A stretch of DNA of 64,000 nucleotides from Actinacidiphila alni (GTDB lineage: Bacteria; Actinomycetota; Actinomycetes; Streptomycetales; Streptomycetaceae): positions 186,001-250,000 of the forward strand of contig NZ_FONG01000011.1 of NCBI RefSeq assembly GCF_900112845.1, read 5' to 3'. Position numbers and translations under genes: made by a program. This document shows positions 40,686-48,872 of the stretch, piece by piece; position 1 is the first letter of the stretch, and each line of letters starts with the position of its first letter. Under the pieces are notes generated by a model, which was not told the origin of the DNA, ran no database searches, and saw only the letters and a list, made by a program, of their open reading frames with translations.

Positions 40686-42350
40686 CTATCCGGCCCGGAC
40701 CTTGAGTTCGCGCCGGAGGATCTTCCCGGTGGCGGTCTTCGGCAGGTCGCCGAGCACCTCCACCTCGCGCGGGTACTTGAAGGCCGCGAGCCGCTCCTTG
40801 CAGTAGGCGACGATCTCCGCGGCGTCGGCGGTGGCGCCGGGCCGCAGGCTGACGTACGCCTTGACGCTCTCGCCGCGGTAGGCGTCGGGGACGCCGACGA
40901 CGGCCGCCTCGCGGACGGCGGGGTGGGTGTAGAGGACGTCCTCGACCTCGCGCGGCCAGACCTTGAAGCCGGACGCGTTGATCATGTCCTTCTTGCGGTC
41001 GACGACGTAGAGCCAGCCGTCCTCGTCCATGAAACCGACGTCACCGGTGAGGAGTTCGCCGCCGGGTATCGCGGCACGGGACTCCTCGGGCCGGTTCCAG
41101 TAGCCGGGGACGACCATCGGTCCGGTGACGGCGATCTCGCCCTGGGTGCCGAAGGGCACCTCGGCGCCGGTGTCGTCCAGGATCCGCACCATCGTGCCGG
41201 GCCCCGGGACGCCGACGGCCAGGGTGCCGGAGGCGGGGTCGACGGGGGCCTCGGTGCCGGGCGGGACGCTGGCGCAGGGGGCGGTGCACTCGGTGAGGCC
41301 GTAGCCGTTGGCCAGGTAGAGGCCGCCGGAGCGGGTCCTGAACGCCTCGACCACGGCGGGCGGCAGCGGCGCGCCGCCGGAGGAGATCAGCAGGAAGGAG
41401 GCGAAGTCGTCGGCGGTGGCGTCGGGCCTGGCCAGCAGCGCCATGAAGGCGGTGGAGGGGCCGACGGTGTAGACCGGGCGGTGCTCGCGGAAGGCGTCGA
41501 GCACCACTCCGGGCTCGAAGCGGTGGGCGAGCGCGACGGTGTGGCCGCCGGCCAGCGCCGCCGACAGTTGGCAGACCATGCCGGTGATGTGGAAGAGCGG
41601 CGCGAGCGCGAAGACCACCGCGTCGGCGGGGAAGCCCTGGACGCGTACCTGGCGGTGGGCGTTGAAGGAGATGTTGCCGTGGGTGTTGAGCGCTCCCTTG
41701 GGCCTGCCGCTGGTGCCCGAGGTGTAGCTGATCAGCGCGGTGTCGCCGGCCGCGGGCAGCGCGACGTCAGGGCGCGGTCCGGCGGCTGCGCGGGCGGCGG
41801 TCAGCACGTCGTCGGCGTCGGACGTGGTGCCCGCGGGCAGCCTCGGGGCGGTCAGCACGCGGGCGTCGTCGCGGGTCTGGAGGTCGTGCTCGTCGGCGGT
41901 CAGCGCGATACGGACCGGCGAGTCGGCGACGGTGGCGCGTACGTAGCCGTCCCAGGCATGCTCGGAGCAGAGGATCGCGGCGGCTCCGGCGTCGGTGAGG
42001 ATGTGCGCCAACTCCGCCTGCTTGTACATGGGGTTGACCGGGATGACGGCGCCGCCGGCCTTCCAGGCGGCGAGCAGGCCGACGACGAACTGCGGCACGT
42101 TCTGCAGCATGATCGCGAGCCGGTCGCCGGGGGCGAAGCCGCGGCCGGCCAGATGGCGGGCCAACCCGTCGGAGAGCGCGTCGAGTTCGCCATAGGTGAG
42201 CGCGCCGTCGAAGTAGGCGAGCGCGCGGTGGTCCGGGATGCGGGCGGCGACATCGAGGAAGGTGTGCAGGACGGACGGCGGATGCTCGACGTCCTCGCGC
42301 TGCTCGGCTGTGAAGTGCTTGAGCCAGGGCTGGTCGGCGTACGTGGTCAT
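40686..42350 (-). CDS. Fatty-acyl/medium-chain acyl-CoA ligase
   Basis: The 554-residue AMP-forming ligase activates a carboxylic acid to its CoA thioester. It has ISYTSGTSGRPKGALNTHGNI (ATP loop), GYGLTECT, the LTGDVGFMDEDGWLYVVDRKKDMI region and the catalytic Lys in KTATGKILRREL. The substrate is unknown. It starts at ATG 42350, overlapping the stop of the SDR gene by 4 bp, which indicates translational coupling. With the kinase, ACAD10/11-type dehydrogenase and SDR, it matches the enzyme set of levulinate-type hydroxy acid degradation (ligase LvaE). The TetR gene lies just downstream. Confidence 0.94.
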   Translation of the reverse strand: MTTYADQPWLKHFTAEQREDVEHPPSVLHTFLDVAARIPDHRALAYFDGALTYGELDALSDGLARHLAGRGFAPGDRLAIMLQNVPQFVVGLLAAWKAGGAVIPVNPMYKQAELAHILTDAGAAAILCSEHAWDGYVRATVADSPVRIALTADEHDLQTRDDARVLTAPRLPAGTTSDADDVLTAARAAAGPRPDVALPAAGDTALISYTSGTSGRPKGALNTHGNISFNAHRQVRVQGFPADAVVFALAPLFHITGMVCQLSAALAGGHTVALAHRFEPGVVLDAFREHRPVYTVGPSTAFMALLARPDATADDFASFLLISSGGAPLPPAVVEAFRTRSGGLYLANGYGLTECTAPCASVPPGTEAPVDPASGTLAVGVPGPGTMVRILDDTGAEVPFGTQGEIAVTGPMVVPGYWNRPEESRAAIPGGELLTGDVGFMDEDGWLYVVDRKKDMINASGFKVWPREVEDVLYTHPAVREAAVVGVPDAYRGESVKAYVSLRPGATADAAEIVAYCKERLAAFKYPREVEVLGDLPKTATGKILRRELKVRAG

Positions 42351-43174
42351 GCCGGTTCCCCTTCCCGGGCCGGGGTGTTGGCGGGAGCTTGTCCCACCTC
42401 CGACGCGGCCTGCATCTCCTCGTAGGTGCGCTGGAGGCTGTTCATGCCGCCGAGCCAGCGGTCGGGTTCCGCGGCGCGGGCCGCGTAGTATCCCGCGACC
42501 TCGGGGTGCGGCAGGATCAGGAAGCGGTCGGCGGCGATGCCGTCGAGCACCGCTTCGGCGACGTCCTCCGGCTCGATGGCGTTGGGCGCGAGCACGAGGT
42601 CGCCCGCGGCGCCGGTCGAGCGCAGCATCGCGGTGCGTACGCCCTGCGGGCAGACCGCGTGCACATGGATGCCGCGGTGCCGGTAGGTGAGCGAGAGCCA
42701 TTCGGCGAAGGCGAGCGCGCCGTGCTTGGTGACGGAGTACGGGGCCGCGCCGATCATCGTCAGCAGTCCGGCGGCGGAGACGGTGGAGACGAAGCGGCCC
42801 TCGCCGCGCTCCAGCCATCCGGGCAGCAGGGCGCGGGCGGCGCGGACATGGGCCATCACATTGACGTCCCAGGCCAGTTCCCAGGCGGCGTCGTCCGCCT
42901 CGGGGCCGCCGCCGGTGCCGACGCCCGCGTTGGCGCAGAAGATGTCGATGCCGCCGCCGAGCGCGGTGCGGGCGGCCGGCACGATGCCGGAGGCGTCGCC
43001 GGGGACGACGGCCGCGCCGATCTCGTCGGCGACCGTGCGGGCGGCGTCCGCGTCCAGGTCGTTCACCACGACCCGGGCGCCCTCGGCGGCGAATCTGCGG
43101 GCGAGGGCGGCCCCGATGCCGCCGCCCGCCCCGGTGACGACCACCCGGGCGCCGCGCACTGCTTCCACGACCAC
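42347..43174 (-). CDS. Short-chain dehydrogenase/reductase
   Basis: The 275-residue Rossmann enzyme has VVVTGAGGGIGAALARRFA (NAD(P) loop), FCANAGVG, and the catalytic Ser plus YSVTK pair. NDLD after the second strand suggests NAD use. I chose the GTG at 43174 because GAAGGAG lies 8 bp upstream; the longer frame has no site. It is the first gene of a minus-strand operon with the acyl-CoA ligase. A TetR-type site (43211-43230) lies upstream. It may oxidise a hydroxyacyl-CoA such as a 3-hydroxyacyl intermediate, as LvaD does in the levulinate set; this is inference. Confidence 0.92.
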   Translation of the reverse strand: MVVEAVRGARVVVTGAGGGIGAALARRFAAEGARVVVNDLDADAARTVADEIGAAVVPGDASGIVPAARTALGGGIDIFCANAGVGTGGGPEADDAAWELAWDVNVMAHVRAARALLPGWLERGEGRFVSTVSAAGLLTMIGAAPYSVTKHGALAFAEWLSLTYRHRGIHVHAVCPQGVRTAMLRSTGAAGDLVLAPNAIEPEDVAEAVLDGIAADRFLILPHPEVAGYYAARAAEPDRWLGGMNSLQRTYEEMQAASEVGQAPANTPAREGEPA

Positions 43175-43210
43175 GATCGTGTCTCCTTCGACTCGACTCG
43201 GCTCCTTTCG

Positions 43211-43230
43211 CATACTAAGCGGTCGGTCAT
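43211..43230. promoter_or_regulatory. Candidate TetR operator upstream of the SDR/ligase operon
   Basis: CATACTAAGCGGTCGGTCAT shares CATAC-N5-GGTCGGT with the 36620 site. It lies 37 bp upstream of the SDR start. The rest of the 279-bp gap (43175-43453) has only short repeats of ccctgagccctcag (43267-43305). Confidence 0.5.
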
Positions 43231-43453
43231 CCAATCCGGAAGGGTCGCCGCGCCGGGTGCCGCCGCCCCTGAGCCCTCAGCCCTGAACCCTGAGCCCTCA
43301 GGCCCGGTCCCCGGCCCCTGGCCTCGTGCGTAGCCGAGGCGTATTCGGGCGCGCGGGGGATGGACGGCCCGGCGGCAGCTCGGGATGATGCGTGCGAAAT
43401 ACGGCGATCACGGCGTATTTCCAGCGGGAAACAGCGGGAAACAGGGGGACATC

Positions 43454-44842
43454 ATGGCCGTGACCACAGTGACCACCGCGGTGACCTGCGTCGCCCCGTA
43501 CTGGGACCTGACCTTCGACGCGCAGGGCGATCCGGATCCCCGGCAGCGTGATGCCCTGCTGGCCGCGGTCGGCGACCGCACCGATCTGGTGCTGTTCTCG
43601 CACGGCTGGAACAACGACGTGTCGACCGCGACCGCGCTCTACGAGGGCTTCTTCCAGCACTTCCCCGCGCTGCTGGCCGCCGCGCCCGGCCCGCGGTTCG
43701 GCTACGCGGGTGTGCACTGGCCGTCGATGCGGTTCAGCGACGAGCCGATCCCCGACTTCCCGCACGCCGCGGCAGTCACAGCCCTGTCGGCCCTCGCGGC
43801 TCCCGCTCCCGCGGACGGTCCCGGCGCCGGCGCCACCGCGCTCGATCCGCCGACCAGGGCCGCGCTCGGCGAGGTCTTCCCGGGCAGCGGGCCCGCCCTC
43901 GACCGGATCGCCGAACTGCTGGCGACCCGGCCCGAGGACCCGGAGCGGCTGGCCGAATTCGCCGCGCTGGTACGGGGGTTGGCCGCCACGGGGACACCGC
44001 ACACGGCGGCGCTCACCGATGACACGGGCGCGGCGGGCGCGGAACCGCTGCTGTTCACCGAGGACCCGGTCACCACCTGCCTGGCGCTGGCGAGCGCGCT
44101 GGAAACCGCGGGAGCAGAGGTCGCACCGGCCCAACCGGCGGGCGGTCAGGCGCTGTTCGGCGGGCTCGGCAAGCGGGTGTGGGACGGCGCGAAGGAATTG
44201 CTGCGGCAGGCGACGTACTACGCGATGAAGCGGCGGGCCGGCACCGTCGGGCAGCGCGGGCTCGGTCCGCTGCTCGCCGAGGTGGCCAGGACCGCGCCGG
44301 CGGTGCGGGTGCATCTGATCGGGCACAGCTTCGGCGCCCGGCTGGTGTCCTTCGCGCTCGGCGGCCTGCCGGCCGGCGGCTCGGTCGCGTCCGTCACGCT
44401 GCTCCAAGGGGCCTTCTCGCACTACGTGTTCAGCGGTCCGCAGCCCTTCGCCGCCAAGGGCGGCGCGCTGCACGGCATGCAACAGCGGGTCACCGGACCG
44501 CTGGTGGCCTGCCACTCGCGGCACGACCAGGCGCTCGGCGTGTTCTACCCGCTCGCGTCACGGCTCGCGGGCGACGACGAGTCGCTGCTCGGCGGGGTGT
44601 CGGAGCTGCTCGGCGACCGGTGGGGCGCGCTGGGCCACGACGGCTTCCAAGCTCTTTCCGGGGCACCGGAGTTGACCCTGGAACGGGCGCTCGCCGGGGA
44701 GCTGCCGCGGACCGGCTGCGTCAGCGTGGACGCCTCCGCCGTGGTGTGCGCGGGCGGCCCGCCGTCCGGGGCGCACAGCGACATCTGCCATGCGGAGCTG
44801 GCCGAGTTGGTGCTGCGCGCCGCGGGCCGGATGCCCGGCTGA
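43454..44842 (+). CDS. Alpha/beta-fold serine hydrolase-like protein
   Basis: The 462-residue protein has an early strand/loop VLFSHGWNNDVSTATALYEGFFQHF and a nucleophile elbow VHLIGHSFGARLVSFALGGLP near residue 295. A likely Asp and His follow in VACHSRHDQALGVFYPLASRL and WGALGHDGFQAL. Between residues 100 and 250 an Ala/Pro-rich, acidic insertion lengthens it compared with simple hydrolases. No signal peptide is present. I chose the ATG at 43454, which has CAGGGGG upstream. It seems to be a lipase/esterase-like enzyme of unknown substrate, sometimes annotated as serine-threonine kinase-associated in Streptomyces. It stands alone. Confidence 0.75.
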   Translation: MAVTTVTTAVTCVAPYWDLTFDAQGDPDPRQRDALLAAVGDRTDLVLFSHGWNNDVSTATALYEGFFQHFPALLAAAPGPRFGYAGVHWPSMRFSDEPIPDFPHAAAVTALSALAAPAPADGPGAGATALDPPTRAALGEVFPGSGPALDRIAELLATRPEDPERLAEFAALVRGLAATGTPHTAALTDDTGAAGAEPLLFTEDPVTTCLALASALETAGAEVAPAQPAGGQALFGGLGKRVWDGAKELLRQATYYAMKRRAGTVGQRGLGPLLAEVARTAPAVRVHLIGHSFGARLVSFALGGLPAGGSVASVTLLQGAFSHYVFSGPQPFAAKGGALHGMQQRVTGPLVACHSRHDQALGVFYPLASRLAGDDESLLGGVSELLGDRWGALGHDGFQALSGAPELTLERALAGELPRTGCVSVDASAVVCAGGPPSGAHSDICHAELAELVLRAAGRMPG

Positions 44843-44900
44843 GCGAGGCGCGGGCGCGGGAAGCGCGGTCCCCGGAAGACGCGGGGCGCGGGAAACGCGG

Positions 44901-44940
44901 GGCGCCGCCCGCCCCGGTACGAGCCGGGACGGGCGGCGCC
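44901..44940. terminator. Terminator hairpin between convergent hydrolase and acylase genes
   Basis: An 11-bp perfect stem GGCGCCGCCCG / CGGGCGGCGCC encloses a second inner CCCGG/CCGGG pairing. A degenerate gcgcgggaa repeat precedes it (44843-44900). Confidence 0.7.
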
Positions 44941-44957
44941 TGGCGCGCGCTGAACTG

Positions 44958-47759
44958 TCAGCGGTGCGTGGGGAATTCCACCACCTGCTGGAAAGTCGGC
45001 CGGTTCTGCCAGGAGATCCGGTCGTCGGTGACACCGCCCAGCGGACGCTGGACGATCGTGTCGGCGCACCACTGGTCGCCGGCGGAGCAGCCGCCGTCGT
45101 CGCCCGGGTAGACGGTGTTCGCCGGGACGGCCGCCGCCTGCTTCAGGGTGGACAGCAGCATGTCGCGGCAGGCGGTGAGCTGCCCGCCGCCGCAGTACGT
45201 CTGCGCGAGCGCGCCCTGCACGGGCTCGCCGAGCACCTTGCGCAGGTCCTTGTCGGCGTAGGACCACCAGCCGTACTGGAAGGAGCTGCCCGCGTGCGAG
45301 CCGGTCGGGCCGTGGCCGGCCGACGGCGACTCGTCGACCGACAGGTCGGCGGCGAACGCGTTGTAGAGGTCGCTGCCCAGGCCCGGCTGGAACTCACCGG
45401 CGATCAGCAGCGGCCACCACGCGTCCATCACCCGTACCGCGTCGGCGTTGGCGTACGTGTGCGAGCCCGGCGAGGTCTCGTGCCGCTTGGTGCCCGCCGC
45501 GCTCCACGCCTGCAACTGCTGGACCGCGGTGGCTTCCTGGGGGTCGGTGACCGGGGCGCTGGTGATCACCTTGAGCAGGTCGGGCAGGACGTCCTCGCCG
45601 CGCAGGTCGGTCAGGGCCGCGTCGGCCATGGCCTTGGTGAGCGAGGCGCGGGTGACACCGCCGGCCTGGGTGAGGGCCTTGACCCGGTCCTCCAGCAGAT
45701 CGCCGCGGTGCACCGAGCCGTTGCCGAAGGTGGCCGAGGTGTACCCCTTGGCCTGCTTGTTGTTCCAGGAGATGTAGTAGTCCTGGTCGACGGACTGCGG
45801 ATGCTGCGCGGGCGGGGTGTAGGTGGCGGTGTTGACCGCCGGGTCCCAGCCGCGCCAGTCGTACTGCGCCTGCGCCCAGACCGGGAAGGACGCGTCCACG
45901 CCGTCCGCCCTGACCGGGTTGGTGCCGCTGTTGTAGTACGCGGTCTGCCTGGAGTCGGCGTAGAACCAGTTGAAGGTGTAGTTGATGTCCTGCGCGGCCC
46001 GCTGGAAGGAGGCCGCGTCGTGCACGAAGCCCGGGTCGTTCAGCTCCTGGAAGCCCAGGATCGAGTCGGCCTCGTGCCGGTACGAGCTGCGCAGCGAGGT
46101 GTACGCGACGGCCTTGCCGCCGACGGTCGCCCGGTACTCGACCGGGCCGTACGCGGTCCGCCAGATCTGCATGCGGTAGGAGCCCGCCGCGGTGGAGTCG
46201 GCCACCGTCGGCGACCAGGAGTTGGTGCGCTCCAGCTTCTCCATCGGGGTGCACACACCGTGGAAGAGGTAGTGCGTCGAGTCCTGGCACAGCTCGACGG
46301 CGTAGGTGTCGGTGACGTCCTGGCTCGCGGAGGTCGCGCTCCAGGCGTAGTCCTGACCGCGGCCGAGTTCCACGTACATGCCCAGGCCCGCGAAGGAGGC
46401 GCCGCGGGCGCTGATGCCGGGGCCCTGCAATTCCTGGAGCATCAGCAACTGTGGCGCGAAATAGCCGGTTTGCGGACCGAAGACGGCGACCGGGTGGCCG
46501 CTCGCGGTGTGGGCGCCGCTGACCACCAGGGCGTTGGACATGCCCTTCTTGGTGGCGTCGCCGGTGAAGAGGTTGGCCGGCAGCACACCGGGGCTCTTGG
46601 TCGTGGCCTGGGTGGCGCCGCCGGTCGCGTCGTAGACGAGAGGTTCGGGGACCACCGAGCCCGGGTCGGGCAGCGCCTCGCCCTGCGCCTGCGCCGGCTT
46701 GCCCGCGTACGGGAAGCTGGTGCCGTCGTGGACGGTGGCCGTGGCCTCCGGGTCGTCCCGTTCCCGGAAGGACTCCCAGACCTTGGTGCCCTCGGTGACG
46801 CCGTACTTCTGCTGCGCGGCCAGCAGGGACAGCGCGGACTCCACCTCACCGCCACCGCCGGTGCCGAACAGCGCGCCGATCACCGAGGCGAGCGCGATCA
46901 GGTCGGTGAGCTTGAACGGCTCGATGGTGCCGGCGTTGGTGATCGCGTCCACATGGCCGGTGAGCACGTACTCACCGGGGAAGTAGCGGCCGTTCTTGGA
47001 CTGGGTGATGTAGGCGTTGATGCCGTCCACGTACGCCTGCGCGTCGGCGAGCGCCTGCTGGCCGCGGGCGCCGGTGCCGCTGGCGAGCCGGTCGACCTGG
47101 TCCTGGAGGTCAGCCTCGGTGTACGGCGCCTGCCGCCAGAATTCCTGCTCCAGGCCGCGGTTGGCCGCCGCGCCGCCCGCGAACGAGGATAGCTCGCCGC
47201 GTCCGACGTGCCGGAACAGGTCCATCAGCCAGAGCCGGTCCTGCGCCGCCGCGTACCCGGCGCCGTACTCGGTGCCCTGCCGGGTGGTGCCCTTGATGTG
47301 CGGGACGCCGGTCGCCTTGTCCCGGGTGATCGTCACGTCCGAGCGCGGGCTGGTCACCGAGGCGACCTGGCCGGACGGGACGCCGAAGGACGAGCTGTTG
47401 AAGAATTTTCCGAGGGTGGCGTCGGTCAGCTGCGGATACCCGTCGGCGAGCGACGCGTACGGTCCGAGCTGGTCGGAGGTGTGCGCCGGTCGGGTGCCGA
47501 ACACCTTGTTCGCCAGGATGTCGGCGAGCGTGGCGTTGCCGTTCTCACCGGGCGGCAGGATGTCCGAGCACTGTCCCGCACAGTAGTCGCCCGAGCTGTC
47601 GGCGGCGTGCGCCGCCATCGGCAACGGGGCCACCAGGGTCGCGCCGAGCGCCAGCAGCGCCGCGGCCGTCGCCGTTCTCCACTTGCCGATCCTGCCGAGC
47701 GTGCCGGCTCTGCCGACCGCGCCGTACTTGCCGATCCGTCGTGGGGTCCGTAGCGGCAT
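44958..47759 (-). CDS. Secreted penicillin acylase-family (Ntn) amidase
   Basis: The 933-residue protein has a signal peptide (TATAAALLALGATLVAPLPMAAHA, about 28-52). The alpha-chain has ITRDKATGVPHIKGTTRQGTEYGAGYAAAQDRLWLMDLFRH. The Ntn nucleophile is Ser408 in KKGMSNALVVSG. The beta-chain follows, with AVFGPQTGYFAP and a later GRGQDYAWSATS. The family cleaves amides such as beta-lactam side chains, cyclic lipopeptides or acyl-homoserine lactones after self-cleavage and secretion. The chain before the Ser is longer than usual and the residue before it is Met, not the usual Gly. The ATG at 47759 follows GAAGGAG. It is alone, so the natural substrate is unknown; quorum-signal or antibiotic degradation is possible. 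Confidence 0.9.
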   Translation of the reverse strand: MPLRTPRRIGKYGAVGRAGTLGRIGKWRTATAAALLALGATLVAPLPMAAHAADSSGDYCAGQCSDILPPGENGNATLADILANKVFGTRPAHTSDQLGPYASLADGYPQLTDATLGKFFNSSSFGVPSGQVASVTSPRSDVTITRDKATGVPHIKGTTRQGTEYGAGYAAAQDRLWLMDLFRHVGRGELSSFAGGAAANRGLEQEFWRQAPYTEADLQDQVDRLASGTGARGQQALADAQAYVDGINAYITQSKNGRYFPGEYVLTGHVDAITNAGTIEPFKLTDLIALASVIGALFGTGGGGEVESALSLLAAQQKYGVTEGTKVWESFRERDDPEATATVHDGTSFPYAGKPAQAQGEALPDPGSVVPEPLVYDATGGATQATTKSPGVLPANLFTGDATKKGMSNALVVSGAHTASGHPVAVFGPQTGYFAPQLLMLQELQGPGISARGASFAGLGMYVELGRGQDYAWSATSASQDVTDTYAVELCQDSTHYLFHGVCTPMEKLERTNSWSPTVADSTAAGSYRMQIWRTAYGPVEYRATVGGKAVAYTSLRSSYRHEADSILGFQELNDPGFVHDAASFQRAAQDINYTFNWFYADSRQTAYYNSGTNPVRADGVDASFPVWAQAQYDWRGWDPAVNTATYTPPAQHPQSVDQDYYISWNNKQAKGYTSATFGNGSVHRGDLLEDRVKALTQAGGVTRASLTKAMADAALTDLRGEDVLPDLLKVITSAPVTDPQEATAVQQLQAWSAAGTKRHETSPGSHTYANADAVRVMDAWWPLLIAGEFQPGLGSDLYNAFAADLSVDESPSAGHGPTGSHAGSSFQYGWWSYADKDLRKVLGEPVQGALAQTYCGGGQLTACRDMLLSTLKQAAAVPANTVYPGDDGGCSAGDQWCADTIVQRPLGGVTDDRISWQNRPTFQQVVEFPTHR

Positions 47760-47893
47760 GTCTGCTCCTTCCGGATGCCAGTGCCCGGACGTTACCGCCG
47801 GTATGACCGTCCCGGAAGATGAACATGCGTCAGCTTTTCACTTTCCGCACATCCACGGCAGCACGGTGTGGCGACCGCTCCCGCCGCTTCGGC

Positions 47894-48637
47894 TCACGAG
47901 GTGCGCAGGACGAAGGCGCCCCAGCCGAAGTAGCGCCTGCCGTAGGCGAGGTAGCCGCGGCGGTGGTGGTCGAGGAAGTCGCGCATGTCGGGGACGTCGG
48001 GGTGGTCGGCCGGGGTGCGGCGGAGCCATTCGGAGATGGTGAACCACTGGGCCGCGTAGTAGCGGTCCCAGCTGTCGCCGTCGGCGAGGACCATCTCGAC
48101 CAGGTCGAGGCCCGCCGCCTCGAAGCGGTCCAGTGTGCCGCCGAGCGTCGCGAAGTCGTCCGGGCCGGCGCCGACCGCCTCGTACGCCTCCTCCGGCGGG
48201 GTCTCCCGCCAGTACGGTTCGCCGATCAGCAGCAGGCCGCCGGGCCGCAGCGCGGGGAGCATCAGCTCGATCGTGCCCGCGAGTCCGCCTCCGATCCAGG
48301 TGGCGCCGAGGCACGACACGACGTCGAAGGAGCCGGGCTCCGCCACGTACTTCGCCGCGTCGCCGCGTTCGAAACTCACTCGTCCGGAGACGCCGAATTC
48401 CTCGGCCCGTTCGCGCGCGGCCGTCAGGAAGACCTCGCTCAGGTCGACGCCGACGCCGCCGGTGCCGTACCGCCGCGCCCAGCTCGCCAGCATCTCGCCC
48501 TTCCCGCACGCGAGATCGAGCAGGCGCTGCCCCTCCTGGAGACGGCACACCTCGCCGAGCAGCGCCAGCTTCTCCGGCGTGATCGGGTTGAGGATGCGGT
48601 GGTCGGTCTCGGCGATCTCGTGGTGGCGCAGGCTCAT
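47894..48637 (-). CDS. Class I SAM-dependent methyltransferase
   Basis: The 247-residue cytoplasmic enzyme has the SAM loop LLDLACGKGEMLASWARRYG, the acidic VGVDLSEVFL and FDVVSCLGATWIGGG. A C-terminal Arg/Tyr-rich part (SEWLRRTPADHPDVPDMRDFLDHHRRGYLAYGRRYFGW) may bind substrate. The small-molecule target is unknown; methylation of phenols, toxins or metals cannot be told apart. I chose the ATG at 48637 because the longer frame has no ribosome site, while GAGGAC precedes this one. It is a single gene beside the secreted acylase and the amidase. Confidence 0.85.
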   Translation of the reverse strand: MSLRHHEIAETDHRILNPITPEKLALLGEVCRLQEGQRLLDLACGKGEMLASWARRYGTGGVGVDLSEVFLTAARERAEEFGVSGRVSFERGDAAKYVAEPGSFDVVSCLGATWIGGGLAGTIELMLPALRPGGLLLIGEPYWRETPPEEAYEAVGAGPDDFATLGGTLDRFEAAGLDLVEMVLADGDSWDRYYAAQWFTISEWLRRTPADHPDVPDMRDFLDHHRRGYLAYGRRYFGWGAFVLRTS

Positions 48638-48872
48638 ACGGGTCCTCGGCTGTGCGGGTGCGGTCGCGGTGATGTTCCCCGATCGGGGCGGTGGGTGCCA
48701 GTCGGTTACGGCTGTGCCGGTCCCGGGCCGGCTCAGAGGCCGACTCTGAGGCCGGCCCAAGGGCTGGCCGCTACCCGCCGGTAGTGCGAGGATCGCGGCG
48801 CGGACAGCGGTACGACGATGTCCCGCGGCGGTACGGACCGGCGCGGGCGCGAGCGGCGGAAGGCGGGCGGCC

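Noticed and set aside
36695-44842. Secondary-metabolite cluster
   Set aside because: There is an acyl-CoA ligase and SDR but no ketosynthase, carrier protein, NRPS module or terpene cyclase. Catabolism fits better.
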